A DNA stretch of 64,000 nt. It comes from Bacteroides oleiciplenus YIT 12058 (GTDB lineage Bacteria; Bacteroidota; Bacteroidia; Bacteroidales; Bacteroidaceae). The translations under genes were made by a program, and so were the position numbers. The DNA lies in assembly GCF_000315485.1 (NCBI RefSeq), contig NZ_JH992946.1, positions 124,001 to 188,000 of the forward strand, read 5' to 3'. The notes below the pieces were generated by a model. That model did no database searches, had not been told where the DNA came from, and saw nothing but the letters and a program-made list of their open reading frames with translations. Position 1 is the first letter of the stretch. The number at the start of each line of letters is the position of its first letter. Below are positions 27,317-34,480 of the stretch, one piece after another.

Positions 27317-28474
27317 CTATTTCTTTAGTATTTTCTCAGCGTAAACTCTTTTTTCGGTTGTTATCCGGAGCAGATATTTTCCTGCCGGATAGCTGTTCAT
27401 TGGAATTGTTTCGCTATATAGACCTGTCTTGGGGCTTGTGCGTTGTATTATTGTCAGTTGTTGCCCTTGCAAGTTGAAAAGAGAAATTGTGACTTTTTCC
27501 GGCTGTTTCAGTTCATAGCTGACCTGCAAGTCACCACCACTTTCTAATTCATAGTTATAGCTGATACTCTCATCGTTTCTTCCTTTTTTTCCGGTTTTGA
27601 CTGTATTTCTCCATTCACGTTCGACTTGTTCCTCGGTTGCTATGTCGCGCCTCTTCTGATTGTTGGCGTCATAGGGCAAGTCATAATATTGTTCTTCCGG
27701 CAGATAGATAAAAGAAGTGGAGAAATGCTCATGTGGATTGCCGTATTGGTAAACAGTACTTTTGACTGTTTCTACTACTGGATAACGGTAGCCATGAGCA
27801 TACCAACGCCATGTCTCAGTTTCCAAGTGGATAGAGTCGTTAGCCAATAAATACTCGATGCTGTCACGGTTTAGGGTATAAGGAAGGGTGTCCGGCTGTA
27901 ACGAAGCTGATGCGTTTTCTTTCGGGGTCATTCTCTGATGAATCAGCTTGTGTGTACGGATGCGAAGAACTTTGTGTAGGGTATCGCTTTCAGGTAGTAT
28001 TAAATCACCGGATGCATCGGCTGTGATGGTGCTTTTACCACGTTGACGGATGTGCAAGTGTCCACAATAATTGCCCTCTCCATCGTAGTAATCGCTGACT
28101 GTCCGGTCTTGTAAAACAGGGAAAGACAGAAGCAGTTCCGGTTTTTGATAGGTGATGGAAGTTGTGGGGTTTTCATATCCCAGGCAGAAAAGGCTATCTC
28201 CGGATAGAAGGTAATAATACATCGTACGATGTTCTGTGGCGACAATGCTGTCAGAACCCTGTGTCGTGTACTTTAACTCATAACTTGCATCCTGGAGTTT
28301 TAGGTTGCTGAAATCCCAGATTTGTTCGGAACCTGTATCGCCGGGTTCACAAGTGGTGACTACATGTTTAATGAGCTGATCGCCACTTCTGGGTATATTG
28401 GAGGCAGTGCTTAACGCCTGTGCATGGAGGCCCAGTGTAAAAATACTGCCTGACAGGAATAATAGAACTCTCAT
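27317..28474 (-). CDS. Secreted protein with type IX-like C-terminal sorting domain, RHS partner
   Basis: 385 aa from MRVLLFLSGSIFTLGLHAQ; a longer frame to 28561 is possible but would bury this signal peptide. The middle (about 20-300) is a beta-rich domain of unknown family, with SEQIWDFSNLKLQDASYELK. The last ~75 residues match the Por secretion tail: LQVSYELKQPEKVTISLFNL, GQQLTIIQR, YPAGKYLLRI and a basic KKILKK-type end. It is followed 24 bases later by the full RHS gene, so they share a transcript. It may carry, display or chaperone the RHS protein (inference). Confidence 0.8.
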   Translation of the reverse strand: MRVLLFLSGSIFTLGLHAQALSTASNIPRSGDQLIKHVVTTCEPGDTGSEQIWDFSNLKLQDASYELKYTTQGSDSIVATEHRTMYYYLLSGDSLFCLGYENPTTSITYQKPELLLSFPVLQDRTVSDYYDGEGNYCGHLHIRQRGKSTITADASGDLILPESDTLHKVLRIRTHKLIHQRMTPKENASASLQPDTLPYTLNRDSIEYLLANDSIHLETETWRWYAHGYRYPVVETVKSTVYQYGNPHEHFSTSFIYLPEEQYYDLPYDANNQKRRDIATEEQVEREWRNTVKTGKKGRNDESISYNYELESGGDLQVSYELKQPEKVTISLFNLQGQQLTIIQRTSPKTGLYSETIPMNSYPAGKYLLRITTEKRVYAEKILKK

Positions 28475-28761
28475 GTCCTTTCGTATTATAGGGTTAACTT
28501 TAATTTTCTGTCTGATAAGCGGTGCTTGTGTGATGAGAGGTTTATTCTGAGAGCTATGCACTGATTATTTATTAGAAATAATATATTAGCGGATATTATT
28601 ATGAGGTTGTAATATTAAGAAAAAGAAATGACATATCCAACAGTTTGTGCATATTTAAGCATATCAGGTTCGGTATGTTATCTTGTAAGGTTCAGCCTGT
28701 CCATGTTGTAGACTGGAAAATAAAAGAGTGAAGCAGATGGAGAAGTTTTCGGCTTTATTTG

Positions 28762-28769
28762 TACTTTTG
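28762..28769 (+). promoter_or_regulatory. -7 box upstream of the lipoprotein gene
   Basis: TACTTTTG, 29 bases before the ATG at 28798. It lies in the divergent spacer 28475-28797. No consensus promoter for the RHS operon is visible in that spacer on the minus strand. Confidence 0.55.
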
Positions 28770-28797
28770 GCGTACGAAATATTAATGAATGATTCTT

Positions 28798-29244
28798 ATG
28801 AAAGCAGGATACATCTGTTTATTGCTCTTAATGGGTGCGAGTGTCGCACTCACAGCATGTGGTAATACCAAAAATAAAAAGGCTGAAAGTAATGCCGTAG
28901 GTAATGATAAAGACGAGCATGGCTGCATTGCTTCCGCCGGATATACGTGGAGTGAAGTGCAAAAAGACTGCATTCGCCTTTGGGAGAAAGGAGTCCGCAT
29001 GGAAGATGTGGCGGATAAGGAAAAGTCGGCATATATTGTTTTTGCGCCCGATTCTTTGCAGGTGGAATTGTTTTTCTCTGATGAGCGTCCCAATGATATC
29101 CTGGACCGCCGCTCATTGCCTGCCGGAGGTTACGCCTGGAATGTAGAAGATGATGACACAAAGAATGTCCGTATGGAAAATGGTAAATGGACGATCAGCC
29201 AGAGAGGAAATCTGATTTATCAGCAGGCAGAGGATGTCCAATAG
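28798..29244 (+). CDS. Small lipoprotein of unknown function
   Basis: 148 aa from MKAGYICLLLLMGASVALTACGN, a clear lipoprotein signal with LTAC lipobox. An in-frame ATG three codons earlier at 28789 is less likely. The mature protein has GCIASAGYTWSEVQKDCIRL, a Cys-containing motif seen in other Bacteroides lipoproteins. A beta-rich C-terminus follows. It is 17 bases upstream of the exonuclease gene. Function unknown. Confidence 0.75.
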   Translation: MKAGYICLLLLMGASVALTACGNTKNKKAESNAVGNDKDEHGCIASAGYTWSEVQKDCIRLWEKGVRMEDVADKEKSAYIVFAPDSLQVELFFSDERPNDILDRRSLPAGGYAWNVEDDDTKNVRMENGKWTISQRGNLIYQQAEDVQ

Positions 29245-29261
29245 ATTTTGATATTATAAGA

Positions 29262-29756
29262 ATGGAAGATTTTGCTGCCATAGACTTTGAAACTGCCAAC
29301 GAACAACGCACCAGTGTGTGCAGTGTGGGTGTTGTGATTGTTCGGGAGGGGGAGTTTGTAGATAGTTATTATAGTCTGATTCGTCCTGAACCGGAATATT
29401 ATAGCTATTGGAATACTCGTGTACATGGGTTGACGATGGCGGATACGGCAGAAGCACCGATATTTCCGGACGTGTGGAAAGAAATTGCACCGCTTATCGA
29501 AGGGCTTCCGCTCATAGCCCACAATAAAGGTTTTGATGAAAGTTGTCTCAAGGCGGTTTTCAAGACTTATAGTCTGGATTATCCTGACTATGAATTTCAT
29601 TGTACGTTGAGTACGGCACGCAGGCGGGTGAAAGGCTTACCAAACTATCAACTGCATACGGTAGCCGCTTATTTCGGTTATGAGTTGGAGCAACATCACC
29701 ATGCATTGGCAGATGCTGAGGCTTGTGCCTGGATTGCGCGGGAGATAATAGAATAA
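29262..29756 (+). CDS. DEDD-family 3'-5' exonuclease
   Basis: 164 aa from MEDFAAIDFETANEQRTSVC. The exonuclease motifs are complete: ExoI AIDFETA (D8, E10), ExoII AHNKGFDESC (Asp) and ExoIII HHHALADAEAC (H-x4-D). It is DnaQ/PolC-epsilon-like but stand-alone, so a proofreading or DNA/RNA trimming nuclease. A start at 29187 would overlap the lipoprotein gene by 58 bases and add residues with no homology, so ATG 29262 is preferred. Confidence 0.9.
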   Translation: MEDFAAIDFETANEQRTSVCSVGVVIVREGEFVDSYYSLIRPEPEYYSYWNTRVHGLTMADTAEAPIFPDVWKEIAPLIEGLPLIAHNKGFDESCLKAVFKTYSLDYPDYEFHCTLSTARRRVKGLPNYQLHTVAAYFGYELEQHHHALADAEACAWIAREIIE

Positions 29757-29775
29757 CGAAGAAAAAATAACGAAT

Positions 29776-30576
29776 ATGGATTTAGCATCACTTACGGCGG
29801 AAGTGTGCCGCATCGCTATGGATGCGGGAAGTTTCCTGAAAGAAGAAAGGAAAACGTTCCGCAGTGAAAGCGTAGAGAAGAAACAAGCGCACGACTACGT
29901 GTCTTATGTGGATAAAGAGTCGGAGAAACAGATTGTAGCTGAGCTCTCCGTTTTGTTGCCCGAGGCCGGTTTTATTACGGAAGAAGGTTCTGCGGTGTAT
30001 CGGGACGAACCCTATTGCTGGGTGGTGGACCCGCTGGACGGAACGACGAATTACATTCATGATAATGCACCTTACTGTGTGTGTATAGGTCTTCGCTCCA
30101 AAGAAGAGCTATTGGTGGGAGTGGTTTATGATCCCTGTCGTGACGAGTGTTTCTATGGCTGGAAAGGTGGCGGCGCTTATGTGGATGGCCAGCGAATGCG
30201 GGTTTCCGATGTGCAACAACTGGAAGATGCCTTTCTGGTAGTTGAACTGCCTTATAATTCCCGTCAATATGCCCGTACGGGAGAACATCTGATACATAAT
30301 TTATATGGTAAAGTGGGTGGTATACGCATGACCGGTTCTGCTGCCCTAGCGATTTGTTATGTGGCTGCCGGGCGGTTTGATGCCTGGGCGGAAGCCTTCA
30401 TTGGCAAGTGGGATTATTCTGCTGCTGCTTTGTTGGTGCTGGAATCCGGTGGTAGGGTGACAGATTTCTACGGAAATGAGAATTTTATGGAAGGCCACCA
30501 TATTATCGCTACAAACGGGCACTTGCATCCGGTATTCCAGGGGCTTATACAGGAAGTACCTCCGCTGGGGATGTGA
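29776..30576 (+). CDS. Inositol monophosphatase family protein
   Basis: 266 aa. Metal-site motifs are in order: ITEEGS (E70), WVVDPLDGTTNYIH (D85, D88), GSAALAICYVAAGRFDAW and GKWDYSAAALLVLESGG (the third metal Asp). It belongs to the Mg2+-dependent, Li+-sensitive phosphatases (IMPase, FBPase or CysQ-like). The WVVDPLDGTTN form is typical of inositol-1-phosphatase/SuhB-type enzymes, but the substrate is not fixed by sequence. It lies 19 bases after the exonuclease gene. Confidence 0.92.
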   Translation: MDLASLTAEVCRIAMDAGSFLKEERKTFRSESVEKKQAHDYVSYVDKESEKQIVAELSVLLPEAGFITEEGSAVYRDEPYCWVVDPLDGTTNYIHDNAPYCVCIGLRSKEELLVGVVYDPCRDECFYGWKGGGAYVDGQRMRVSDVQQLEDAFLVVELPYNSRQYARTGEHLIHNLYGKVGGIRMTGSAALAICYVAAGRFDAWAEAFIGKWDYSAAALLVLESGGRVTDFYGNENFMEGHHIIATNGHLHPVFQGLIQEVPPLGM

Positions 30577-30620
30577 GAAGGTGGCTGAATAAAATTAAGA
30601 AATAGAATAATCCTCTTATT

Positions 30621-31325
30621 ATGGAAAACATACTTAAATTCTGGTTATTACCCTTCGTTCATCTTTTCTTTCCGCGTTGCTGCGTTGTTTGCGGAGCGCC
30701 ACTTGCAGAAGGTGAAGAAGCTATCTGCACCCGGTGCAATATGGACATGCCTCGCACTAACTATCATAAAGAAAAAGATAATCTTATAGAACGTATGTTC
30801 TGGGGGAAAATTCCTTTAGAACGTGCCACTTCCTATTTCTTCTACCGCAAGGGGAGTGACTTCCGCAGGATTTTGCATCAATTCAAATACGGTGGCCGGA
30901 AAGAATTAGGCGCAACTATGGGACGCTTCATGGCAGCAGAATTGTCGTCTACAGACTTTTTTAAGGATATTGATGTCATCATCCCCGTCCCTTTGCATCC
31001 TCGCAAACGAAGAGCTCGCGGATATAATCAAAGTGAATGGATTGCCCGCGGAGTATCTCAGGTTGTTGGAATACCTGTAGATGTTTCTTCAGTGGTGAGA
31101 GAAAAGCATACGGATACACAAACACGTAAGTCGGTTTATGAGCGTTGGGAGAATGTAGACGGCATCTTCCGGCTGCACCATCCGGAGTGCTTCAAGGGAA
31201 AGCACGTATTGATAATAGACGATGTGCTGACTACCGGTTCCACGACTACCGCCTGTGCCGATGTTTTCTGTGAGGTGGCCGGAATACGCATCAGTGTGCT
31301 GACCTTAGCTGTGGCGGATAGTTAA
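30621..31325 (+). CDS. comF: ComF family phosphoribosyltransferase-like protein
   Basis: 234 aa. An N-terminal zinc ribbon with C21-x2-C24 and C36-x2-C39 is followed by a type I phosphoribosyltransferase fold. PxPLHPRKRRARGYNQSE is the ComF signature and VLIIDDVLTTGSTTTAC the PRPP-binding loop. In competent bacteria ComF helps take single-stranded DNA into the cell; in Bacteroides the role is not established. It ends 79 bases before a hairpin that can terminate it. Confidence 0.92.
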   Translation: MENILKFWLLPFVHLFFPRCCVVCGAPLAEGEEAICTRCNMDMPRTNYHKEKDNLIERMFWGKIPLERATSYFFYRKGSDFRRILHQFKYGGRKELGATMGRFMAAELSSTDFFKDIDVIIPVPLHPRKRRARGYNQSEWIARGVSQVVGIPVDVSSVVREKHTDTQTRKSVYERWENVDGIFRLHHPECFKGKHVLIIDDVLTTGSTTTACADVFCEVAGIRISVLTLAVADS

Positions 31326-31403
31326 ATAATACTAAACGTCCTCACTTTCCTCTGGCTTTCCTTAAAAAGTGCGGCAATAAATGAAGTGGTTTTTATAGAA
31401 AAC

Positions 31404-31435
31404 AAAAAAGGTTCGCCGCAATGACGAACCTTTTT
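31404..31435. terminator. Bidirectional terminator between comF and the tRNA-Asn genes
   Basis: AAAAAGGTTCG (31405-31415) pairs with CGAACCTTTTT (31425-31435). On the minus strand it lies directly after the tRNA 3' end; on the plus strand it follows comF. Confidence 0.8.
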
Positions 31436-31436
31436 G

Positions 31437-31510
31437 CTCTTCCTCTTGGACTTGAACCAAGGACCCTCTGATTAACAGTCAGATGCTCTAACCGACTGAG
31501 CTAAGGAAGA
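31437..31510 (-). tRNA. tRNA-Asn (anticodon GTT), second copy
   Basis: 74 nt cloverleaf: acceptor TCTTCCT/AGGAAGA, D arm GCTC...GAGC, anticodon arm TCTGA-CTGTTAA-TCAGA with GTT, T arm CTTGG-TTCAAGT-CCAAG and discriminator G. CCA is not encoded. It is identical to the copy at 31533-31606. Confidence 0.95.
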
Positions 31511-31532
31511 ATATGCATCTGATTTTCTTTCG

Positions 31533-31606
31533 CTCTTCCTCTTGGACTTGAACCAAGGACCCTCTGATTAACAGTCAGATGCTCTAACCGACTGAGCTAA
31601 GGAAGA
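31533..31606 (-). tRNA. tRNA-Asn (anticodon GTT), first copy
   Basis: Same 74 nt sequence as the downstream copy, 22 bases away. The pair has a promoter at 31632-31663 and a terminator at 31404-31435, so it forms a complete unit. Confidence 0.95.
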
Positions 31607-31631
31607 ATGTTGTTTTTTCTCAAATGCGGTG

Positions 31632-31663
31632 CAAAAGTAATAGGATATTTTGAAATATGCAAT
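31632..31663 (-). promoter_or_regulatory. Promoter of the tRNA-Asn pair
   Basis: Minus strand -7 TACTTTTG (plus 31632-31639) and a near-consensus ATTG (plus 31660-31663) 20 bases upstream. It overlaps back to back with the kinase promoter. Confidence 0.65.
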
Positions 31664-31670
31664 ATCTTTG
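31663..31670 (+). promoter_or_regulatory. -7 box of the PfkB kinase promoter
   Basis: TATCTTTG, 16 bases before the ATG at 31687. It rules out the earlier in-frame start at 31657. Confidence 0.6.
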
Positions 31671-31686
31671 CAAAAAAAATATCGAA

Positions 31687-32667
31687 ATGGACAAAATAAT
31701 TGGTATGGGCAACGCCCTTGTTGATGTTCTTGCTACTCTAAACGATGACCATCTTCTAAAGGAAATGGATTTGCCCAAGGGAAGCATGACTCTGATTGAT
31801 GAGAATAAACTGCAGATAATTAATGAATGTTTCAGCCAGATGGAGACTCAGCTTGCAACCGGTGGGTCTGCCGGTAATGCTATACGTGGGCTGGCATGCT
31901 TGGGTGCAGGAACAGGTTTCATCGGTAAAGTCAGCAACGACACTTACGGAAAGTTTTATAGGGAGAGCTTACTGGAACGGGGAACAGAAGCGAATCTGTT
32001 AGTTTCAACCGAACTGCCTTCGGGGGTAGCTTCTACTTTTATATCACCTGATGGAGAACGTACGTTCGGTACTTATCTGGGTGCTGCCGCCACATTGAAG
32101 GCCGAAGAGCTTTCGAGAGAGATGTTCAAGGGGTACACTTATTTGTTCATTGAAGGTTATCTGGTGCAGGACCACGACATGATACTTCGTGCCATAGAGT
32201 TGGCCAAGGAAGCCGGATTGCAGGTTTGCCTGGATATGGCAAGTTATAATATCGTGGAGCAAGACCATGAATTCTTCTCTTTATTGATAAACAAGTATGT
32301 GGATATTGTGTTTGCCAATGAAGAAGAGGCAAAGGCATTTACCGGTAAGGAGCCGCAGGAAGCACTGGGCATCATTGCCAAAATGTGCAGCATAGCCATT
32401 GTGAAGATGGGAGCCAAGGGTTCACTCATCCGTAAGGGTACGGAAGAAGTGCATGTGGATGCTGTTGTAGTGGATAGAGTGATAGACACAACCGGTGCAG
32501 GCGATTATTTTGCCGCCGGATTCTTATACGGACTGACTTGCGGACACTCATTGGAGAAATGTGGTAAGACCGGTTCTATTTTATCAGGGAACATCATCCG
32601 GGTGATTGGTGCTGAGATGCCGGCCGAGTGGTGGGAAGACATTAAAACGAAAATCAGTGAATTATAA
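31687..32667 (+). CDS. PfkB family carbohydrate/nucleoside kinase (adenosine kinase type)
   Basis: 326 aa from MDKIIGMGNALVDVLA. Ribokinase-fold motifs: ATGGSAGNAIRGLACLG near residue 60 (signature 1), SGVASTFISPDGERTF (lid and substrate region) and DTTGAGDYFAAGFLYG (signature 2, catalytic Asp in the anion hole). The pattern is like adenosine kinases and their Bacteroides homologues. The start follows the -7 box by 16 bases; an upstream Met at 31657 would lie inside the promoter. It is followed 10 bases later by the S41 peptidase gene. Confidence 0.92.
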   Translation: MDKIIGMGNALVDVLATLNDDHLLKEMDLPKGSMTLIDENKLQIINECFSQMETQLATGGSAGNAIRGLACLGAGTGFIGKVSNDTYGKFYRESLLERGTEANLLVSTELPSGVASTFISPDGERTFGTYLGAAATLKAEELSREMFKGYTYLFIEGYLVQDHDMILRAIELAKEAGLQVCLDMASYNIVEQDHEFFSLLINKYVDIVFANEEEAKAFTGKEPQEALGIIAKMCSIAIVKMGAKGSLIRKGTEEVHVDAVVVDRVIDTTGAGDYFAAGFLYGLTCGHSLEKCGKTGSILSGNIIRVIGAEMPAEWWEDIKTKISEL

Positions 32668-32677
32668 TAAATAAGAT

Positions 32678-34351
32678 ATGAAGAGATTTCTGAAAGTGCG
32701 CTGGATAACTGCCTCGGTTCTGGTGGTAGGTGCGGTTGTCTTTTTTAGTTTCAAGAGTGGTGATAACCGCAATTTCCAGATTGCAAAGAACTTGGATGTA
32801 TTCAATTCCATTGTGAAGGAACTGGATATGTTCTATGTGGATACGCTGGATCCGAATAAGACGATACGTGAGGGTATCGATGCAATGCTTTATTCACTGG
32901 ATCCTTATACAGAATATTATCCTGAAGAAGATCGGAGCGAACTGGAGCAGATGCTGAAGGGTTCTTATGGCGGTATAGGTTCTATCATTCGTTATGAGCC
33001 GAAATTGAAACGTACGGTGGTTGTAGAACCTTATGAGAATATGCCTGCTGCGGAAGTAGGACTGAAAGCCGGCGATATTTTGCTTGAGATAGATGGGAAA
33101 GACCTGGCCGGAAATACGGACGTGAGTAAAATGCTGCGCGGTCAGGTAGGTACGAGCTTTCAATTGAAAGTAGAGCGCCCCGGCGAAACGAAACCTTTGG
33201 AATTTACGGTTGTTCGTAAGAGTATCCAGTTGCCGTTCATTCCTTATTATGGAAAGTTGGATAATAATGTAGGTTATATCAGTTTGAGCACTTTCTCCGG
33301 CAATCCTTCCAAGGAGTTCAAAAAGGCTTTTCTGGATTTGAAGAAACAGGGCATTACCTCGTTGATTATTGACTTGCGTAATAATACAGGTGGATTGTTG
33401 GAAGAAGCGGTGGAGATAGCTAATTACTTCCTGCCCCGTGGCAAGATGATTGTAACGACAAAAGGCAAGATTAAACAGGCTAGCAATAGCTACAAGACGT
33501 TACGCGAACCTTTGGATACGGATATCCCTCTGGCTGTGTTGGTGAATAGTAATACAGCTTCTGCCTCTGAAATCCTTGCAGGTGCTTTGCAGGATTATGA
33601 CCGGGCGTTGATCGTAGGTAACCGTACTTTCGGAAAAGGTCTCGTACAGGTGCCTCGCACGTTGCCTTACGGCGGTACGATGAAGGTGACCACTTCTAAG
33701 TATTATATTCCCAGCGGACGTTGTGTACAGGCGATAGACTATAAACACCGGAATCCTGACGGTAGTGTAGGACGTATTCCCGATAGTCTGACCACCGTAT
33801 TCCATACAGCTGTCGGACGTGAAGTGCGTGATGGTGGAGGTGTGACACCGGATGTGGTAGTGGAGCAGGAAAAACTGCCGAATATCTTGTTCTATCTGGT
33901 CAATGATAATCTGATATTCAATTATGCAACGCAATATTGCCAGAAACATCCCACAATTGCTTCTCCTGAGAACTTTGAGGTAACTGATGCTGATTATGCC
34001 GAATTCAAGGAGATGGTGAAGAAAGCCGACTTCAAATATGACCAGCAGAGTGAGAAGATTCTGAAGAACCTGAAAGAAATGGCCGAATTCGAAGGATACC
34101 TGACGGATGCTTCCGAAGAGTTCAAGGCACTTGAACAGAAACTCACCCATAATCTGGATCGCGACCTTGATTACTTCTCAAAGGACATCAAGAACATGAT
34201 TGCACAGGACATCATCAAGCGTTATTATTTCCAACGCGGCGGCATCATCCAGCAGTTGAAGGATGATAATGATTTGAATGAAGCCGTGAAGGTGTTGAAC
34301 GATCCTGCAAAATACAAGGAAATGCTGAGCGTTCCGGTTGCAAAGAACTGA
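32678..34351 (+). CDS. S41 family C-terminal processing peptidase
   Basis: 557 aa. An N-terminal signal anchor (ITASVLVVGAVVFFSF) is followed by a CTP N-domain, a PDZ domain (about 90-180, GIGSIIRYEP through AGDILLEIDGKDLAG) and the S41 core. SLIIDLRNNTGGLLEEAV and NTASASEILAGALQDYDRAL carry the catalytic Ser, and NRTFGKGLVQVPRTLP the catalytic Lys. A long helical C-terminal extension of ~150 residues follows. Likely a periplasmic protease that trims C-termini of envelope proteins. Co-transcribed with the PfkB kinase and ended by a strong terminator. Confidence 0.95.
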   Translation: MKRFLKVRWITASVLVVGAVVFFSFKSGDNRNFQIAKNLDVFNSIVKELDMFYVDTLDPNKTIREGIDAMLYSLDPYTEYYPEEDRSELEQMLKGSYGGIGSIIRYEPKLKRTVVVEPYENMPAAEVGLKAGDILLEIDGKDLAGNTDVSKMLRGQVGTSFQLKVERPGETKPLEFTVVRKSIQLPFIPYYGKLDNNVGYISLSTFSGNPSKEFKKAFLDLKKQGITSLIIDLRNNTGGLLEEAVEIANYFLPRGKMIVTTKGKIKQASNSYKTLREPLDTDIPLAVLVNSNTASASEILAGALQDYDRALIVGNRTFGKGLVQVPRTLPYGGTMKVTTSKYYIPSGRCVQAIDYKHRNPDGSVGRIPDSLTTVFHTAVGREVRDGGGVTPDVVVEQEKLPNILFYLVNDNLIFNYATQYCQKHPTIASPENFEVTDADYAEFKEMVKKADFKYDQQSEKILKNLKEMAEFEGYLTDASEEFKALEQKLTHNLDRDLDYFSKDIKNMIAQDIIKRYYFQRGGIIQQLKDDNDLNEAVKVLNDPAKYKEMLSVPVAKN

Positions 34352-34363
34352 TTATAAAACTAT

Positions 34364-34434
34364 AAACGGGTAAATCCGTCAATTATCTTTTCTCTTTTCT
34401 TTAAAGATAATCGGCAGATTTACCCGTTTTTTAG
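34364..34434 (+). terminator. Nested double-stem terminator after the S41 peptidase gene
   Basis: Outer stem AAACGGGTAAATC (34364-34376) with 34417-34429, inner stem ATTATCTTT (34382-34390) with 34403-34411, then TTTT. Confidence 0.82.
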
Positions 34435-34445
34435 ATAGAAACTCC

Positions 34446-34453
34446 TACCTTTG
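34446..34453 (+). promoter_or_regulatory. -7 box of the PUL regulator gene
   Basis: TACCTTTG, 27 bases before the ATG at 34481 and just after the terminator. A TTG at 34451 inside this box is not a plausible start. Confidence 0.55.
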
Positions 34454-34480
34454 CTTAAAGATTACCGTAAAGCAACGTCT

